A stretch of 64,000 nucleotides of DNA from NCBI GenBank assembly GCA_039602395.1, contig JBCNJP010000003.1, positions 29,395,081 to 29,459,080 of the forward strand, given 5' to 3'. The position numbers and the translations under genes were made by a program. Positions 22,782 through 36,200 of the stretch are shown piece after piece (the first letter of the stretch is position 1; each line of letters opens with the position of its first letter). The stretch is from Deinandra increscens subsp. villosa. Taxonomy: Eukaryota > Streptophyta > Magnoliopsida > Asterales > Asteraceae. The notes beneath the pieces were generated by a model that was not told where the DNA came from, did not search any database, and saw only the letters and a list, made by a program, of their open reading frames with translations.

Positions 22782-25700
22782 TGTTACACCCCCAATTTCC
22801 ACTAACGGAGTTTTACCGTGTGGGGTGTGAGCCAGACCAGGACCCGAGTCATTAGTTACATCAAACAAAAGTTAAGGGTTCAAATTGTAAATATATTTCC
22901 AAACGGGAAATATCAAACCAGAGTTAAAGTTTAGCGGAAGCTCATAAAAGTCAAGTTGCGCAAGCAAGCGCCCGATAAGTAAATACCAGTTCAAGTTGAA
23001 AAGATTTGAAAACCAATTCCCAAAATAAAAGGTTTTAGCCAACGTACGTGCCCACAAATCAGATTCTCCTAGCGTCCTGCAAAGCATGCATAAGAGCAAG
23101 TGTCAACTAATGTTGGTGAGTTCACATAAGCACATAAGTATAACTAGTATAGTTATGCAGTACGAATACAACAATTTTTATTCGTATATAAGCATGTATA
23201 TTAACAGTACAATCCATATCGTAGGTAGAGAGCCTAAGTTCATGTCACTAAAACGTTCGCAACTGAAGCTGACCAATTAGTTGTAGGAATAATCCTTACG
23301 TGGTTTGCCTTCCCCGTGTCTTCTCGATCACGGTAAGTTAGGCTGACATTGTCCTCAGTCCGACCGCCAGTCGGGTGGTGCATCTCGTGCCCGCTGAGTG
23401 GGGTTTGTCAGACCCCAGTAGTACTACCCAATATCCCCTCGCTATAAACTATTAACGGTTCGATAAGTAAGGACTTTCAAAGATAAGCATTTTACGTGAA
23501 CATGTGATATATGTTGGATTTCTACTTTAATCATACATCAAAGTTGTTGTGTTATCACCCAAACCCGGTGTAACGTGTTTGCGTGTGTTATCATCCAAAA
23601 CCGGACGTAACGTAAAGGTTGTGAAACTCACCTTAGGGTGCGCTGCTACAATTTAGTAAGACTCCGAGTCTTGCTTAACTACCGAGCACCTATCGAATTT
23701 TACATACGTAAGTGTGTGTCCGCACATTAGCAACATAGCCTAGACGACGGTTTAATTTGACAAGTAAATCCATATGTGACGTAGGTGACATATTTCAAAA
23801 CGGAATAAAAATCGTTTGTTCGAAAGTAGTCAAATTGACACTTACATCAAAGACACAAGTATTTACGAAAATCAATGTGCGTAAGTTATCCCAAATAATA
23901 AATATAGTGATCATCGGTAAATATATATATATATATATATATTCGTATATATAAATATCGAGACGTAGTCGAAAATGAAATAAACGTCCTAAATATATAT
24001 ATTTATATGTCGTGACATAAATTCAATAGTTTAAAGAACACCTTTAAAACGTACGCTTGTGAATATGTGCATAACAATTCAATCAAATGTATATTTATAT
24101 ATATATTTCTATGTTTAAAACTAGTTTATATTAATATAAACAAAACCATAAGTTTTTAACTCTTTTAAATCATAGGGTTTCTATAAAATAAAAAATCCAA
24201 CGACTACCCTTACGGGGTCTAAGAAAACTTCACGGATCGAAATTTTATAAGGAGCAAACGACACTTGGGTTTTGGACCAAAAATTGCTTAAAATCATTAA
24301 AAAGAATTAAAAAAAAACGAAGATGATGGCCACAGGTTTCGAACCTGTGACCTGGGGTTTGAAATGGGGCGCCCTAACCAGCTGCGCTAGGGCTGTGTTT
24401 GGTATGAAGCTTGAAAACGAAGACTTTATATATAAACAGCAGTATAGGAACTGGTTCAGGAAAAATAACAGAAAAATACATGGAACTAGGGAGGGTCGAA
24501 CTCGAGACCTCTCTATCTCAGGTAACGCACCAACCAGTTGGGCTACATGCCCGATTATGTTGAGAAACAGTCGGCTAGATACTTAACCCATCCCGTCCGG
24601 TTATCATCTCCTTCGCCAAAACTCCGGTGGCCGGAGTTTTATTTCCGGTCACCGGAAAATCGCGAATCTAGAACCAAACTGAAGAGGAGGGTGCGACTAA
24701 CATAAATATGTGCTTACCTCGAACCGGAGATGAGTTTTGACACGTTATTGAAGCCGAAATGAAATCGAAAGTCTCGACCCGGACCTCTCGATGGTGCCCC
24801 TTTTCCAAATCCGTTTCTACTGGGTTGATCAGAAAAGAACCGCGATCACCATGATGGGCAAATGAGGGTGAGGCAGAGCTTGGTTGGTCGGAAATTTCGA
24901 GTTCACCGGAAACTTTAAAAAAAACGAACAGAGGTAGGAACGATCGAGAGAGAGAGTTGTTTGCGAGTGAAGGTGATCAAGTGAAATTCAATTGTTCCCT
25001 AATGCTTGTAAGGTGCGACCGATCGATTTGAAACCCACAGAAGTCTTGAATTCGGGTATAAAGGGGAAACCGTTACTTGGAATCGAACGATCGATCGTGT
25101 ACGTATAACTCAGAATCTTCAATTCTAATTTTGCCCTTATGGCAAGAATGGTCCCTCCGAATTTACATCACAGGGAAACAAGTTTGTATAATTACATGTT
25201 AGGTCCTTGCAGGTTTGATTTATTTAAAAAAAGTTTAGAAAATGGCAAGATAAGCCCCTTGAGCTTAACGGAAGGTTAACTAACCCTAACAGGGTTAACG
25301 GGAATAACTTTAAGCGTACGGATACGTGAGTTTGACCGAATAAAATCAACTTATTACATATTTAGAATGCAAACCCTAATTGGTGTAAATAAAATCATAA
25401 ATACTCATTTATAATTATATGAATGATTCACATAAAATCATAGTTACAACCCCATAACTATATGTTTTTAAATTTCTATAAAATCATAGAAGCGTCCCGT
25501 ACGATTACGCAACACATCGTCACATAAAATCATAAAACGACGTGCGTATATATATACCACGTAAAAGAAATAATAAATATAATTGCCACATAAAATGACA
25601 AAAAGTTTTCGTGAAATCATAAAATATAATTTATATAAAATTATAAATTATATCCATTTAAGTTGGTCAATCGACGTCTAGACTCATGTGCAATGCTCGT

Positions 25701-25792
25701 GTAACTATTCTAGTTAACTGAGGTAACGGTCGTTATTGAAATATAACATAAGTTATTAACGGGGTTAACCTCGGAAATTGTCGGTTGTCACA
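22782..25792 (-). repeat. 5' LTR of chromovirus B (3011 bp)
   Basis: This is the partner of 14126-17097. The inner end reads GGGTGTAACA on the minus strand (one substitution from GTGTGACA) and the outer end is TGTGACAACCGAC. It includes the donor-like GAG/GTAAGC (junction 24718/24717), the acceptor-like TTTGCAG/G (23077/23076), twin CCGG hairpins near 24620-24656 and two tRNA-like modules. The duplication GTTTT follows at 25793-25797. Confidence 0.92.
24325..24552 (-). other. Two tandem tRNA-like modules in 5' LTR of B
   Basis: The modules are at 24552-24482 and 24396-24325, equivalent to those in the other LTR of B. The second keeps the canonical A box (TAGCGCAGCTGG) and B box (GGTTCGAAACC). 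The first has one base fewer than its twin and a changed A box (TAGCCCAACTGG). Confidence 0.65.
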
Positions 25793-28683
25793 GTTTTGGA
25801 ATCCATGTGGGTTTAAGTGAACTGACAAACTTTGAAACGTTCACTGATTTTTGGAATGAGTGACCCACTTTGGTTGATTTGAAATCAGTTTTAGTTTGCT
25901 GCTTAGGTGACTTGGCCTTTTGATTCACTTTGTGTACCTGTGGCTGTTGAGGTACAGGCTTCTGCACCTTCGGGTTTCAAGCTGCAGACCTTTGTTCCGA
26001 GCCATCATTTGTTTTGCCCTTTGGGGTAGGTTTCTGATGAACCCTTTTTGGATAATAGGGTTCATACGGTCTATGCAAGCAATTTCTTGCCACATGTCCA
26101 GGCTTTCCACACACATGAAAAGATTGCTTGTTGGGATACGCGAGAGCCTGTTGTTAGTTTCGCCTAGTGGATATCCAAGTCGGTTTTGAACAGTTCTTAT
26201 GTATCCAATGGGTTTTTCCATTTGGCTTAGTGGTCAAGATATACTCCCGCTGTATCAGTCTGTACTGGTCATATGAAGAATTGACTTCAGGGTACGGGAC
26301 AAAATCATGAGGTCTGGCGTCCCGTACTTTCTGCACATTTTTCACAACATCATCATTTTTAACTACACAATCTTTCACACTAAACAAACCATCACTTGTG
26401 GGTTTGGGACCAGCAACATGTGGTCCCTTACCTCTTCTTAAGATTTTAACAGTTCTTAATGATTTCACCGACTTTGCATCACATTTGCCAAAGTTAAAAA
26501 CACCACACTCAGAAGTTTTATCAAACCAAACAGACTCGGAAATTTTTTACACGGACTCAACAGAATGTTCAAATTTTTCCCAGTCAACGTTTTTATAAAA
26601 AGCATTATAATTTGAAGAGTTTGAATTCTTGAAACACTCCTTTAGATCCGTTACCCCTGCTTCTTTATTACCTTTATCTGCACAACAAGTAGAATTGTCA
26701 ATAGAGTTAGAAACAGGAGCAAGTTTCCTATCAAATTCAGCCTTAACATCTAGAGTAGTTTGAGAGGTTTTATGTTCAGAAATCATTTGATGCATCAGCG
26801 GCATAGGAACCGTGTGTGTGGATATTTCATCCTTTTCATCTGAACCAAAACCTAAACCCGAATTGTTACTCTTGTTTTTAACATGACTCATTTTGGCATT
26901 AGTGTTATAGAATAAGGAACTAGCTTCCATCATTTTAGAAAGAATCTTATCATTACGCTTGATTTTGGTTTAAGATGTTCCTAATTGGGCTCTAAGTTCC
27001 TCTACCTCTTTGGTTAAAGCTTCCACTTTAGAATTAGCAATCTTAAGATATGTGCTTTTATCGCTTACCTGAGTTTCTAGATTCCTAACATCTACCTGAA
27101 TAGCTCCAGTTTCTCTCTAAATATTATGGTCTTATCTTTGGACTTCCTAAGGTCTCTAGCAGTTGATTCATGGTTTAAGGTTTCATTTACGAACTTGCGT
27201 TCCCAATATTTACATTCTTTAAGCATTGCTTGACATTTAGAATTTAAACATACCTCATGATTGCTAGGGCTGGCTTCAGAACCTGGAGTGATGTAAGTCA
27301 TGAAAGCATGATGACTGAGTTCAGCTGCTTCCTTTTCCGCATCTTCTTCAGCAAGGAGGGCCACATAATCAAGGCTCAGGCTCATGTCTTCCACTTGAGT
27401 AGTCCAATCATATCCTGGTGTATGTTGAACCACCAGTGCCCTGTCAATTTTCGCAGCATCCTTTTTTTTCCCTTCTTTCTTTTCATCAGATGGTTTGACA
27501 TCCCTTTCCACCTTCGGCTTGTTGCATTCTCTGGCATAGTGACCATACTCGTTACAGTTGTAGCTCGCAGGTTTGCCTTGTTGAAGGTGAGGTTGATCCC
27601 TTTACCTCCATTCCAGTCTCTCTTACATGTGTTAGCCATGAACTGCTTCGCCCGCAAAGATGACATCCCCATTTGATTGGAGATATCCACGTGCGCCAGA
27701 TCTTCAAGATTAACTTGGTTCACATCATCTGGAGTCAAATCGGTGGGAAGTAAAAACCTGCAACGATTGGCTAATAGCAACTCATGATACCTACACCAAG
27801 AGCAAAGCTAGGATATTTGGTTAGAATGTTGATATCTAAGGAAATCAAGTTGGATGAACCAGATGAGCTGCCCCCAGGGCGTGAGACACGAAAGCCGTCT
27901 GATTGGTGAATCCACTACTTTGACATGTGGCTGATTGTGATATGAAGGCTTGGTTGACTTGGTTCATCAAAGCACCATTTCCCAACTTTCTAGCTCTTTT
28001 CTGCTTCTTTTTCTCATAGGCTCTAATAGTTGACATGAGCTCACTCAATGGTGAAGTTGCCATTTCCACAGTTTTCTCGTTCAACTCGATGGTGCTGTCC
28101 CAATTTGGTGGAAGGGAGTTCACCAACTTCTTGTTCACCTCAACCTGAGTGTAAGTAACCCCTGTATCCTTCATAGTTGTCACTATCTTGATGAATCGCT
28201 GAAGCTGGATCTCTATGTTTTCACCAGGTACATAGTTGAATTCATTGAACTGCTCTGTGAGATTTTCCCTCCAAGATTCTTTCATATCAGCATTTCCTTC
28301 ATATGCAGCAATGAGGGCATTCAGAGTGTTTTAGCGGATTTATACTCCTTGAATGCTTCAGCCACCTCGGGGGATAACGCCATGGTTAATGCTCCCAGTG
28401 CCTTCCTGTCACGTTCAACTCTTTCCTAATCAGTTTTAGTCCAGTATGCTTTTTCTTTGGGTTGAGCCTCCTGACCTGCTGCAGGAGTTGTCTTAGGAAC
28501 ATAGTCACCCACTTCAACAGATTGCATAATCTTGGGATCATTGTAGTTGACGTAATTTACAAATCGATATTTCCAGCTCATGAAATATTTCCCAGACATC
28601 AGACAAGGAGGTCTGGTGTTGGTTCCAATCTTGGCATCCATTTCCAGAGTAGCGCTAGACAATCTTGACATATCGAAAGCCAT
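25793..28683 (-). pseudogene. Copia element C: gag and coiled-coil region
   Basis: Gag starts MAFDMSRLSSA at 28683 and shows a copia gag core (WKYRFVNYV, ALGALTMAL, ESWRENLTEQF, SLPPNWDS). A stop lies near 28425 and a frameshift near 28315. A first zinc knuckle near 27520-27560 reads SYNCNEYGHYAREC, with Ser in place of the first Cys. A Lys/Glu-rich coiled coil follows (27500-26550, several breaks). A second knuckle-like HVCGKPGHVARNC near 26070-26115 has lost its first Cys. The reading continues on the far side of element B at 14125. The same layout (gag, knuckle, coiled coil, knuckle) is seen in E. Confidence 0.75.
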
Positions 28684-29362
28684 AGCGAGAGGAATAAGAC
28701 AACGGTTAATGAAAGAAGTGAGGTTTAGGATCAAAAAGGGGTTTTCGGTCGGATGAGTTTGGATCGGAAAGTGGTCTCACGATCGGAAAGGGGGTTTTCG
28801 ATTGGAACAAGGGTTTTCGATCGAAGGGATGTTGGGTCGAAAAGATGAGTCGAAAAGGGGGTTTTCGATCAAAGGAAGGTTTGGACGAAAAGTGGTTCTC
28901 GGTCGGACAGGGATTGGGTCGAAAAGGTTGATCGAAAAGTAGTTGATCGGACAGCAGGATCGAAAAGTTAGCTTTTCGATCGGGCGGAGTTTTGGCTCGA
29001 TCGAAAAGTACTGGTCGAAAAGTACACTTTTCGATCAGGTCAGAACGGGTCAAAGCCACAGACACTGATCGAAAAGGGGGTGATCAATAAGTGCTTCTCG
29101 ATCGAAAAGTCGATCAAAAAGTACTAGTTCTGATCGAAAAGCTACGGATTTCGATCGAAACAGGGACAGAGCCATAGTTTCGATCGAATAGCTTGTAAAA
29201 ATCGAGTTTCTTGCTTCTGACCTGTTCGAAACCTGCATAAAATATCTTGTTTTGCGCCTAAAGACTAAAAAACACACACAAACTCAAATTGTTAGTCAAT
29301 AAAACCTTGAATTCGATATCACGAGAGCCACAAAACTCACGTTTCTTGGCCTTGATACCAAT
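28684..29362 (-). other. Leader of element C with iterated TCGAAAAG motif
   Basis: This lies between the PBS (29348-29360, TGGTATCAAGGCC) and gag. From about 28740 to 29180 the plus strand has about a dozen TCGAAAAG or close variants and several inverted copies (CTTTTCGATC), irregularly spaced. The Arg/Lys/Asp/Phe-rich reading frames through this region are a by-product of the repeat and are not called as genes. Confidence 0.7.
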
Positions 29363-29814
29363 TGTAAGGATCAAAACGATTCCTCACGCGATATCTAATC
29401 CACTAATCATCATGCGGAATCCGGTGATTAGAGGTGATTCAAGAATAATAAAAAAATATTACTAAAGAACAATTGAAATCAATTAAACACACAAACCGAA
29501 TTAGAAAAGCAAACTTGATCAATGAATGGTTACACCACACTTCAACAGTTCGAAAATCACAAGGTGATTTTTTATAATCACCTTACACCTTTGATAGAAC
29601 CAACAACCTAAACATGACAATACTAGGTTCCTTATATAGGGAATAACCAACTTAATAAGTAAGTCACCTCCTAACTACAAAATTTCGGCCCTCAAAGAGG
29701 AAAACCGATCGGACCACTATTAACCCACTAAACCCACAATTGTTAGCCCAATTACACATATTAATTAGCCCAAAATACATCTAATGAAAAAGCCTTAAAT
29801 TCTAGGTCTCTACA
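29363..29814 (-). repeat. 5' LTR of copia element C
   Basis: The inner end is clear: CCTTACA on the minus strand, followed by AATTGGTATCAAGG, a PBS-like site. The outer end is placed at TGTAGAGACC (29814) by its TG; no second LTR is available to confirm it. A minus-strand TATA-like CTATATAAGG lies near 29630. Confidence 0.6.
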
Positions 29815-29919
29815 AACACGAACATCATGTCACCATTTGGGAACATTTTGTCACTACAATAATAATTAAGTTTTACTAAAAAGGGTTTATGATGACATTA
29901 TTCAATAAAATCAATGATC

Positions 29920-30128
29920 CAGCAAGAAAAATCGCTAGTCTATAGTCACACTTTTTATCTACGGTCATATTTTTTCGTATCATACGGTCACTGAAATTCA
30001 ATGTCACTGTATGTGACCTAAAATGGCGAGACTTTTGGTCACCGGTGGAACGAAAAAAAAAGTGTGACTAATCACTTACGGTCACACTTTTCTGGTGTGA
30101 CCGAAGATCATATTTGTACTAGTACCTC
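29920..30128. mobile_element. CACTA-like non-autonomous fragment
   Basis: The left edge AGCAAGAAAAATCG resembles the plant CACTA end CACTACAAGAAAAA, with damage to the first bases. The interior has repeated GTCACAC/GTGTGACC motifs in both orientations, as in subterminal regions of such elements. The right edge is a degraded TTTGTACTAGTA. There is no coding capacity and the target duplication is not clear. Confidence 0.35.
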
Positions 30129-33100
30129 AAAGTTTCCCAAATTTACAACTATGCCATTATCTACTATTCAACATCTTGTAAATTGATGATACAAGGTGGA
30201 GATCACCCGCTGAGCGTTGCGGCGACTCTAGTCTTCGCTTTTATAACCGGTGTTGGATTGTGGTTCTTCCATTCACTGTCGTGGAAAGCTAACAAGTTAC
30301 TATGAAGCTTGAGTCTCACCAACACGAAACATTAGACTATCACAATAAGACCGTAAACCATATATCACTGTTATAAATAAAACTACATAAATGTACATCT
30401 AAAAATCATAAACCATTATAATAAGGAAATGGATGTATAGAACACAACACATAGTTACAAAGAAAGCAACATAAAATACATCAAAAAACCACAAAACCAT
30501 TACAAAAACAAAATGCAAGTGCAAGACACCTATAACAAAGCATTAGCAAACGGGTCTAAACAATGAAGAGCAAACAATCAAACACTTATAAATTCAAAGG
30601 ATGCATAGAGAACCATGTCTAGTATAAACCTGCTCCTTAGACCCAAAACATACACATTGCAATCAAAAGTTGTAGAGGTGGTAATAAAAAACTTAGAAAT
30701 ACATTTACACAAAAGCCACCAAAAAGGGATCCTCCATAAGACCACACTACAGGATTTGTCTCAGCAGCCCTTCCATTGTCCGGATAACCTCTCTTGATGT
30801 CGCGTTCTTCACTCCACATAGCAACTGAAATATTTTCTGGTGTCACTTCGAATCAACCATCCCTAATAACCTTTATATAGATGGTATTTTCATTATTTAT
30901 TTTATTAAAAAAACTAATCTCACATAGTCAGATTTAGTTATGTTATGAGCATAAGATAATATGTAGAAAAATAAAAAAAAATACATTTCCAAAACAAAAA
31001 CATGTCTTAACAGAGGTAGAAAAACAAAAATACATACAATAGAAAACCTTTTTTGAAGTGATGCATACCCAAAAAAAACTAAATTTCTATCTGGATTTAT
31101 AATAATATTCCCTAGAGATAAGGCTCACTAACCTTCAAATAAGAACCCCTTCATAAAATAAAAACAGAATATAACACATGCATAGCGACGAAAATATGGC
31201 TTTAGACATAAGATAAAAGCGAAAAACTTAAATTTTATAAAAAGAATGATGAGAAAAAAAAACCAAAGAAACATGTTGCTAAAAACCATTCAAAGAAACC
31301 AACATCAACTTGAAGGTCATATATATACACCACATTCCATTTAATAAAAAAGATATATAAACCACATTCCATTTGATAAAAAGAGGCTGCCAAAGATAGG
31401 AAATGAAGACAAAAGGGTGTTATTATTAATGAGTAAATAAGGAGTTAAATACACAAAATTGCACTACCTTTGTCAAAACTATGTGAAATTCTTCTAATAG
31501 CTAGAGTATGAAATAAAAGTTTAAAAAAGTGAGTATGCTAAAAATATAGATAAACCAAACAATCTTGTAATAGGAACTGCAAAAGACCCAAATGTAAATG
31601 CAATATTTGAAAAAATGTAAATGTTTGAAAATATCTTTTGAAAATATTTTTGCAGGCAAAATAAGATAGCAATACACAATTAAAGTTTATCGCGAGCAAG
31701 TTTCAGCCACTTATCAATTAAACTTAACAATTTTTTTTTAGTTTTTTGTTTAATGCATCATGAAAATGAAATAACAAAAGTTGATCGAGATATGAGATGA
31801 TGTTAAATAACACCTATAAAAATTAGTCACCATAGCCACCATTAGCTCCCTCAAATCTTTAAATTTTACCAAAGAAAAAAAAAATATTGAACGAGTTGCT
31901 TACTTGATTTTCTGCTAGTCCTATGCGAAGGCCCCAGAAGGATTAATTGTTTCACGATAAGGGTTTTCATCATAAGCCTTCTATCCTGCAAAATTTGAGT
32001 AGTCTTCTCCATGGGTTTCTGAGACTGCAATCTTTATGAAAACATCACTGATCAAACACCATCATCGCAAGGATCCGATGGTTCTGAATTTTATATACTC
32101 TTTCCCTTTATTTTTGTGGGTACCATCAAAGGAATAATTCTTTGTTTTCCAAAATGAAAATACCATTCGAAATCCCTAAATCAAAAACATGTGAAAAACC
32201 AATAAAAGAAGCCTCAAGACATAATTAAACCTAAACAATGAACATATAGAGGCAATAAATCTTAGATAACCCCAAAAATACAAAGTGTGATAGTTGGCTA
32301 TTGCTCATATTCCAATCTTTTCCAAGCAAGTTGCATTCATACACAGAAAATGTAGATGCATCTAACACACCCCATCTCACTAAATAAAGTTTAAACACAC
32401 ACAAAAGATATGTGTGGGTAGAAGAGAATACAACTTCTAAGCATCATAGGAAACCACATTATACAATTTAGAAATCTACCAACAACAGCAATAAAAGATT
32501 TGAAAAGAGATCTCATTTTTTTAAATCATTATGTTCAAATTAATCAGAAATTATATCAAGATAGAATCAATTTAGGGCAAAATAGCTTGTTAAACAAATA
32601 TGCAAAGATAAAAGCTGAAGAAATAAAAACGATTTAGGGTTGAGTTGAGTTTACAGTGGGGAAAGTGTTACTGGTGTAGGAAATAAGCATACACATCTTC
32701 CTAACCGCTCCATGCCGACCGCTCATTCTTGACCTTTTTCCGGTGACCCTCGCCTACACCGTTGGCAAGAAACCCCATCAACTACCATATAATGTCAACA
32801 ACTTTTCAAATCAATGTTAAACTTAATTTCTATTGATTGTTGATGAAAATTTTGGGAAAAGGAAGTACTCACATGCAATTAAGGGAAACATTATCGAATC
32901 TTAATCCAAAATCGCGATCAGAATGGGATCAGAATTTGAAGGAGGATGAAGCATAAAGTTCCGGAAGGCTCGATCTAAGTTGGATGCCATTGCGATTTCC
33001 CTTTTCTCTTGTCTCAATCTGTATGGACGCTTACAACAAACCTCTCTTCGATCTGTCTTTTTTAAAAGGATGATGGAAAAAGAAGATGAACCGACGAAGA

Positions 33101-33162
33101 TATGCATCACCGTGAAAGGCTGCCACCGTAAGTGGATATGAACAGACGAAGATATCCCTTTT
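30129..33162. other. AT-rich non-coding stretch
   Basis: I see no gene. Contents include a GTTGCGGCG motif near 30217, short A-tracts, and a 30-bp-spaced direct repeat of ACCACATTCCATTT near 31330 and 31362. Possible small exons cannot be excluded, but no reading frame shows a recognisable domain. Confidence 0.4.
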
Positions 33163-33294
33163 CTTTGCGTGTTGAAATGAAAGAGAAAGAAAAGCTCCGT
33201 GATTTTCTTTGCGTGTTGAAATGAAAGAGAAAGCAAAGCTTCCTGATTTGCTTTGCGTGTTGAAATGAAAGAGAAAGCAAAGCTCCCTGATTTT
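33163..33294. repeat. 44-bp tandem repeat, three copies
   Basis: Units begin with CTTTGCGTGTTGAAATGAAA at 33163, 33207 and 33251, a spacing of exactly 44 bp. The copies differ by a few substitutions. Because 44 is not a multiple of three, the frames through it are not a protein repeat. Confidence 0.85.
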
Positions 33295-36200
33295 CTGGTG
33301 ATATCAAGAGAGAACCTTTCCCTGATTTTGTGGTGATATGAAGCTTCCTTGAAGGAGATAGATGATGTTTGGTGAGGTAGGTCGATGGCGTATACATCTG
33401 GTGAAACCATGGACAGAAATAACCCTTCAGTCAAACATAAAATGTCCAAAATGCCTTAGAACTACTATTCCTTATATTTAAAATTAAAGATAGGTAATAG
33501 TTGGTGACCCGTGTTACGGCGGCGTCACCGTTTTTGCATTACCTGTTGTCTAACCCCAAAAAATAAAAAAAATACAATAGAGTTCCAACAATACACCATA
33601 GTTATATTAAAATGAAGAGTTAAGCATAATCTGTAACTTTGAATGAACAATACAAAAATCCAACTAATACTTTACCACATCCTAAAAGCTCATTAATTTG
33701 CTCTAAAAGGCTTTAGGTATAAATGATACAATTCTTTAACCTGCATAGTCCTCTAAATGAGTCCAAGCACCCCCCCCCCCCCCTCATAATTTCATCGAAA
33801 GCTCCAAGGGTGTGTTATAGTAAGATTTGTTCTATAAGGGGTCCCTCACCCCGTCTTTAAAAGTAATTTAGTCACTTTGTAGTACTTGCCCCACTCTCAT
33901 ATGAAGTACCCCAATCATGCACCCCTTTTTTGTGGTTAGAATCCTAGGCCTGCATCAATTTCCAAACCAAGTGCAAACACCAAGCCAAATTTTTTTTTCC
34001 TCATTTCTCTTTTATAAATGAACCCCTATTAGACTTTTACCATTCGGTTTCCTGCCCAGCCCTGAATAATTTGATCTTCACCAAATATTAGCCCCCACCC
34101 AGATGCATAATGACATTTAGTAAACCCCCCAAAAGAATGTAAGACCAAACTAATTAATTACACGAAGAGATTAGGAGATACACACCCGGAAGAAAGTATG
34201 TGAACTGACGTACACCACTGAAAATCACTTCATTGTAACAAAGACCTAAACACAGAAATGTATTTAATAATAACCATCAGGGCAAATATAAGTTGGTATA
34301 AAAATACACACAATGACATGGCATCAGAAGAGTCAAATTATTTTTCTTTATGCAAAAAATTTACAACTACAATTATGATGCTTAAAAAACCCTGCATGGT
34401 ATAGGAATATATTTAATGGAAACTTTTACCAACCAATTACTCTTTATTCTTACTGAAAATCACTTCATTGTAACAAAAAACGAAACACAGCAGAAGGCGG
34501 AACGAATCCGCTGATACAGCATCCTAACGCTTAATGAATCAGACAATTTCAAAACAAAATGTAACTATGGCAGAGACATCCAACAAATCTAGAAATGAAA
34601 CCGACATATAAAATACCTTTCCTGTGCATGGACGCAAATCAACAACGCTAAGAATGATACGTACCTGCAACCACCGCATCATCGGTGACTATATGAAATG
34701 GGTGCAGCTTGATCATTGAATAACTTTATTTCCATCCTGAAAACAGAAAAATAAAAATCGAAATAGAGATTTAGGGCTTTAATCTCCATCTGTTTGCTTT
34801 GGATGTTCAGAAATCTAGGGTTTTATTCCCCGTCCTTTTGCTGTGGATGTTTGAAGATCTAGGGTTTAGGGGCTTTAATTGTTAATTTGTAAACCAAAAC
34901 CCAGATTAACCCTTTTCTAAAAAAGGTACAACTTTATCTTTTAATAAAATATGCTCAAATCATAGACTGGGCAATCTTTGATAACAGATTGAGCTACTTG
35001 CTGGAAATATCCCAAACGCTTTTTAAACATCTTTCAAGTTCTTTAGTTTTAACCCCTCCAACTTTGTGGCTGCAAACTCCAACAGAAACACTAATTACCA
35101 TGTTATCATACCAGGTTCTTTGGCTTCTTAAAATACTAGGAAAGAAACTAAATCTTTATCTTTTATCGGGTCTGGTGTTGCTAAAATTTATTCAAATCAA
35201 AACAGTAAGTACCTTTTTCTTAAGGATTCTTTCCACACACTCCTTTATAGGTTGTGCAATGCTGGAAAATGAACAATCAAAATATAGCAGTTAAGATCAC
35301 AAATAAACTATTAACACTTTTCATATAACCATAAACATATGTATTGAGAATTAAACATAATAGCTAATGTTTTTCTATTGCATATAGAAATGCACAAATA
35401 GAAACCGATAGAATCTTCGACAATGTAAACGCTCTTAATACCTACAACAATCACCAATATACAAACCCAAAGACCAGTCATCAAATTGTAGATGGGGTAG
35501 CAAGACATGTGTAAATGGAGAAATATAAAATAAGAAAGCAAGGTAAAATCATAATAAATATGCATTTATGTGACTTTCGCTTTCTAACTAAACACATTTT
35601 TTTCTTGCTTAGATGGAACGAAAAGGCAAGAAACCTTAAACACGTATACCTTACCCTTTGATCAAGCCCGAAACTCAAACACCAAAAAGAGAGATGATAG
35701 TTTACGTGACCTTGTGTAGCAAGATTCCAATGATGGCTGCAAGGAGCATAAACAAATGGTAAACCCAAAAATCAAATGTTGATTCTTCCTCTTAATGGCA
35801 GATAACAATGTTAGACACATAATCAAAAAGTTAATTTTAAAGATATTTTAGCAAGTTATATACATATTAAAGAACCTAATCTAGTAAATAAGCAAGATAA
35901 GTATCAAACTGTACTTTATTTACCTAATTCCAACATCAACAATGGGGATCTCTAGCTCACTAATTTTACATTCAGATAGGAAATAAAAAAAAAATTAGCA
36001 TATAAAATACTTTTTGTAAACATCTTACATGAGCCTTATAATTAGCAACAGGAGCAAGACATTCTCTAAACATCAATTCTCTTTCCCATCAAATACCTAG
36101 AGCCTAACTGCGAGAAACCCAAATAAGCTAAATATGAGCACCATCTTAACTTCATTTCAATAAACCGACAAATTAGTGCTCTCTTCAGACATGAATTATG

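Larger units (their letters stand above)
14126..25792 (-). mobile_element. Complete Ty3/gypsy chromovirus B, nested in C
   Basis: This 11,667-bp minus-strand element has LTRs of about 3.0 kb (22782-25792 and 14126-17097), a PBS, ORF1, gag, pol with chromodomain, and a duplicated polypurine tract. It is bounded by the duplication GTTTT. It splits the coding region of copia element C, so it inserted after C. All coding parts carry stops or deletions. The two LTRs look only a few percent different by eye, suggesting a fairly recent insertion. Confidence 0.93.

Noticed and set aside
28706..29277. Reading frames rich in FDRKP units
   Set aside because: They are by-products of the iterated TCGAAAAG leader of element C on the other strand, not a repeat protein.
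30615..30846. Small frames on both strands near 30.6-30.85 kb
   Set aside because: Short, without domains or codon bias, and not supported by splice-site context.
33163..33294. CRISPR-like array
   Set aside because: Three contiguous repeats with no spacers in a plant nuclear context; a minisatellite.
32901..33449. 182-codon minus frame with FQHA/FHFNTQRK repeats
   Set aside because: The repeat is the 44-bp tandem unit read in successive frames. A 44-bp period cannot encode a protein repeat, and no start context or domain is visible.
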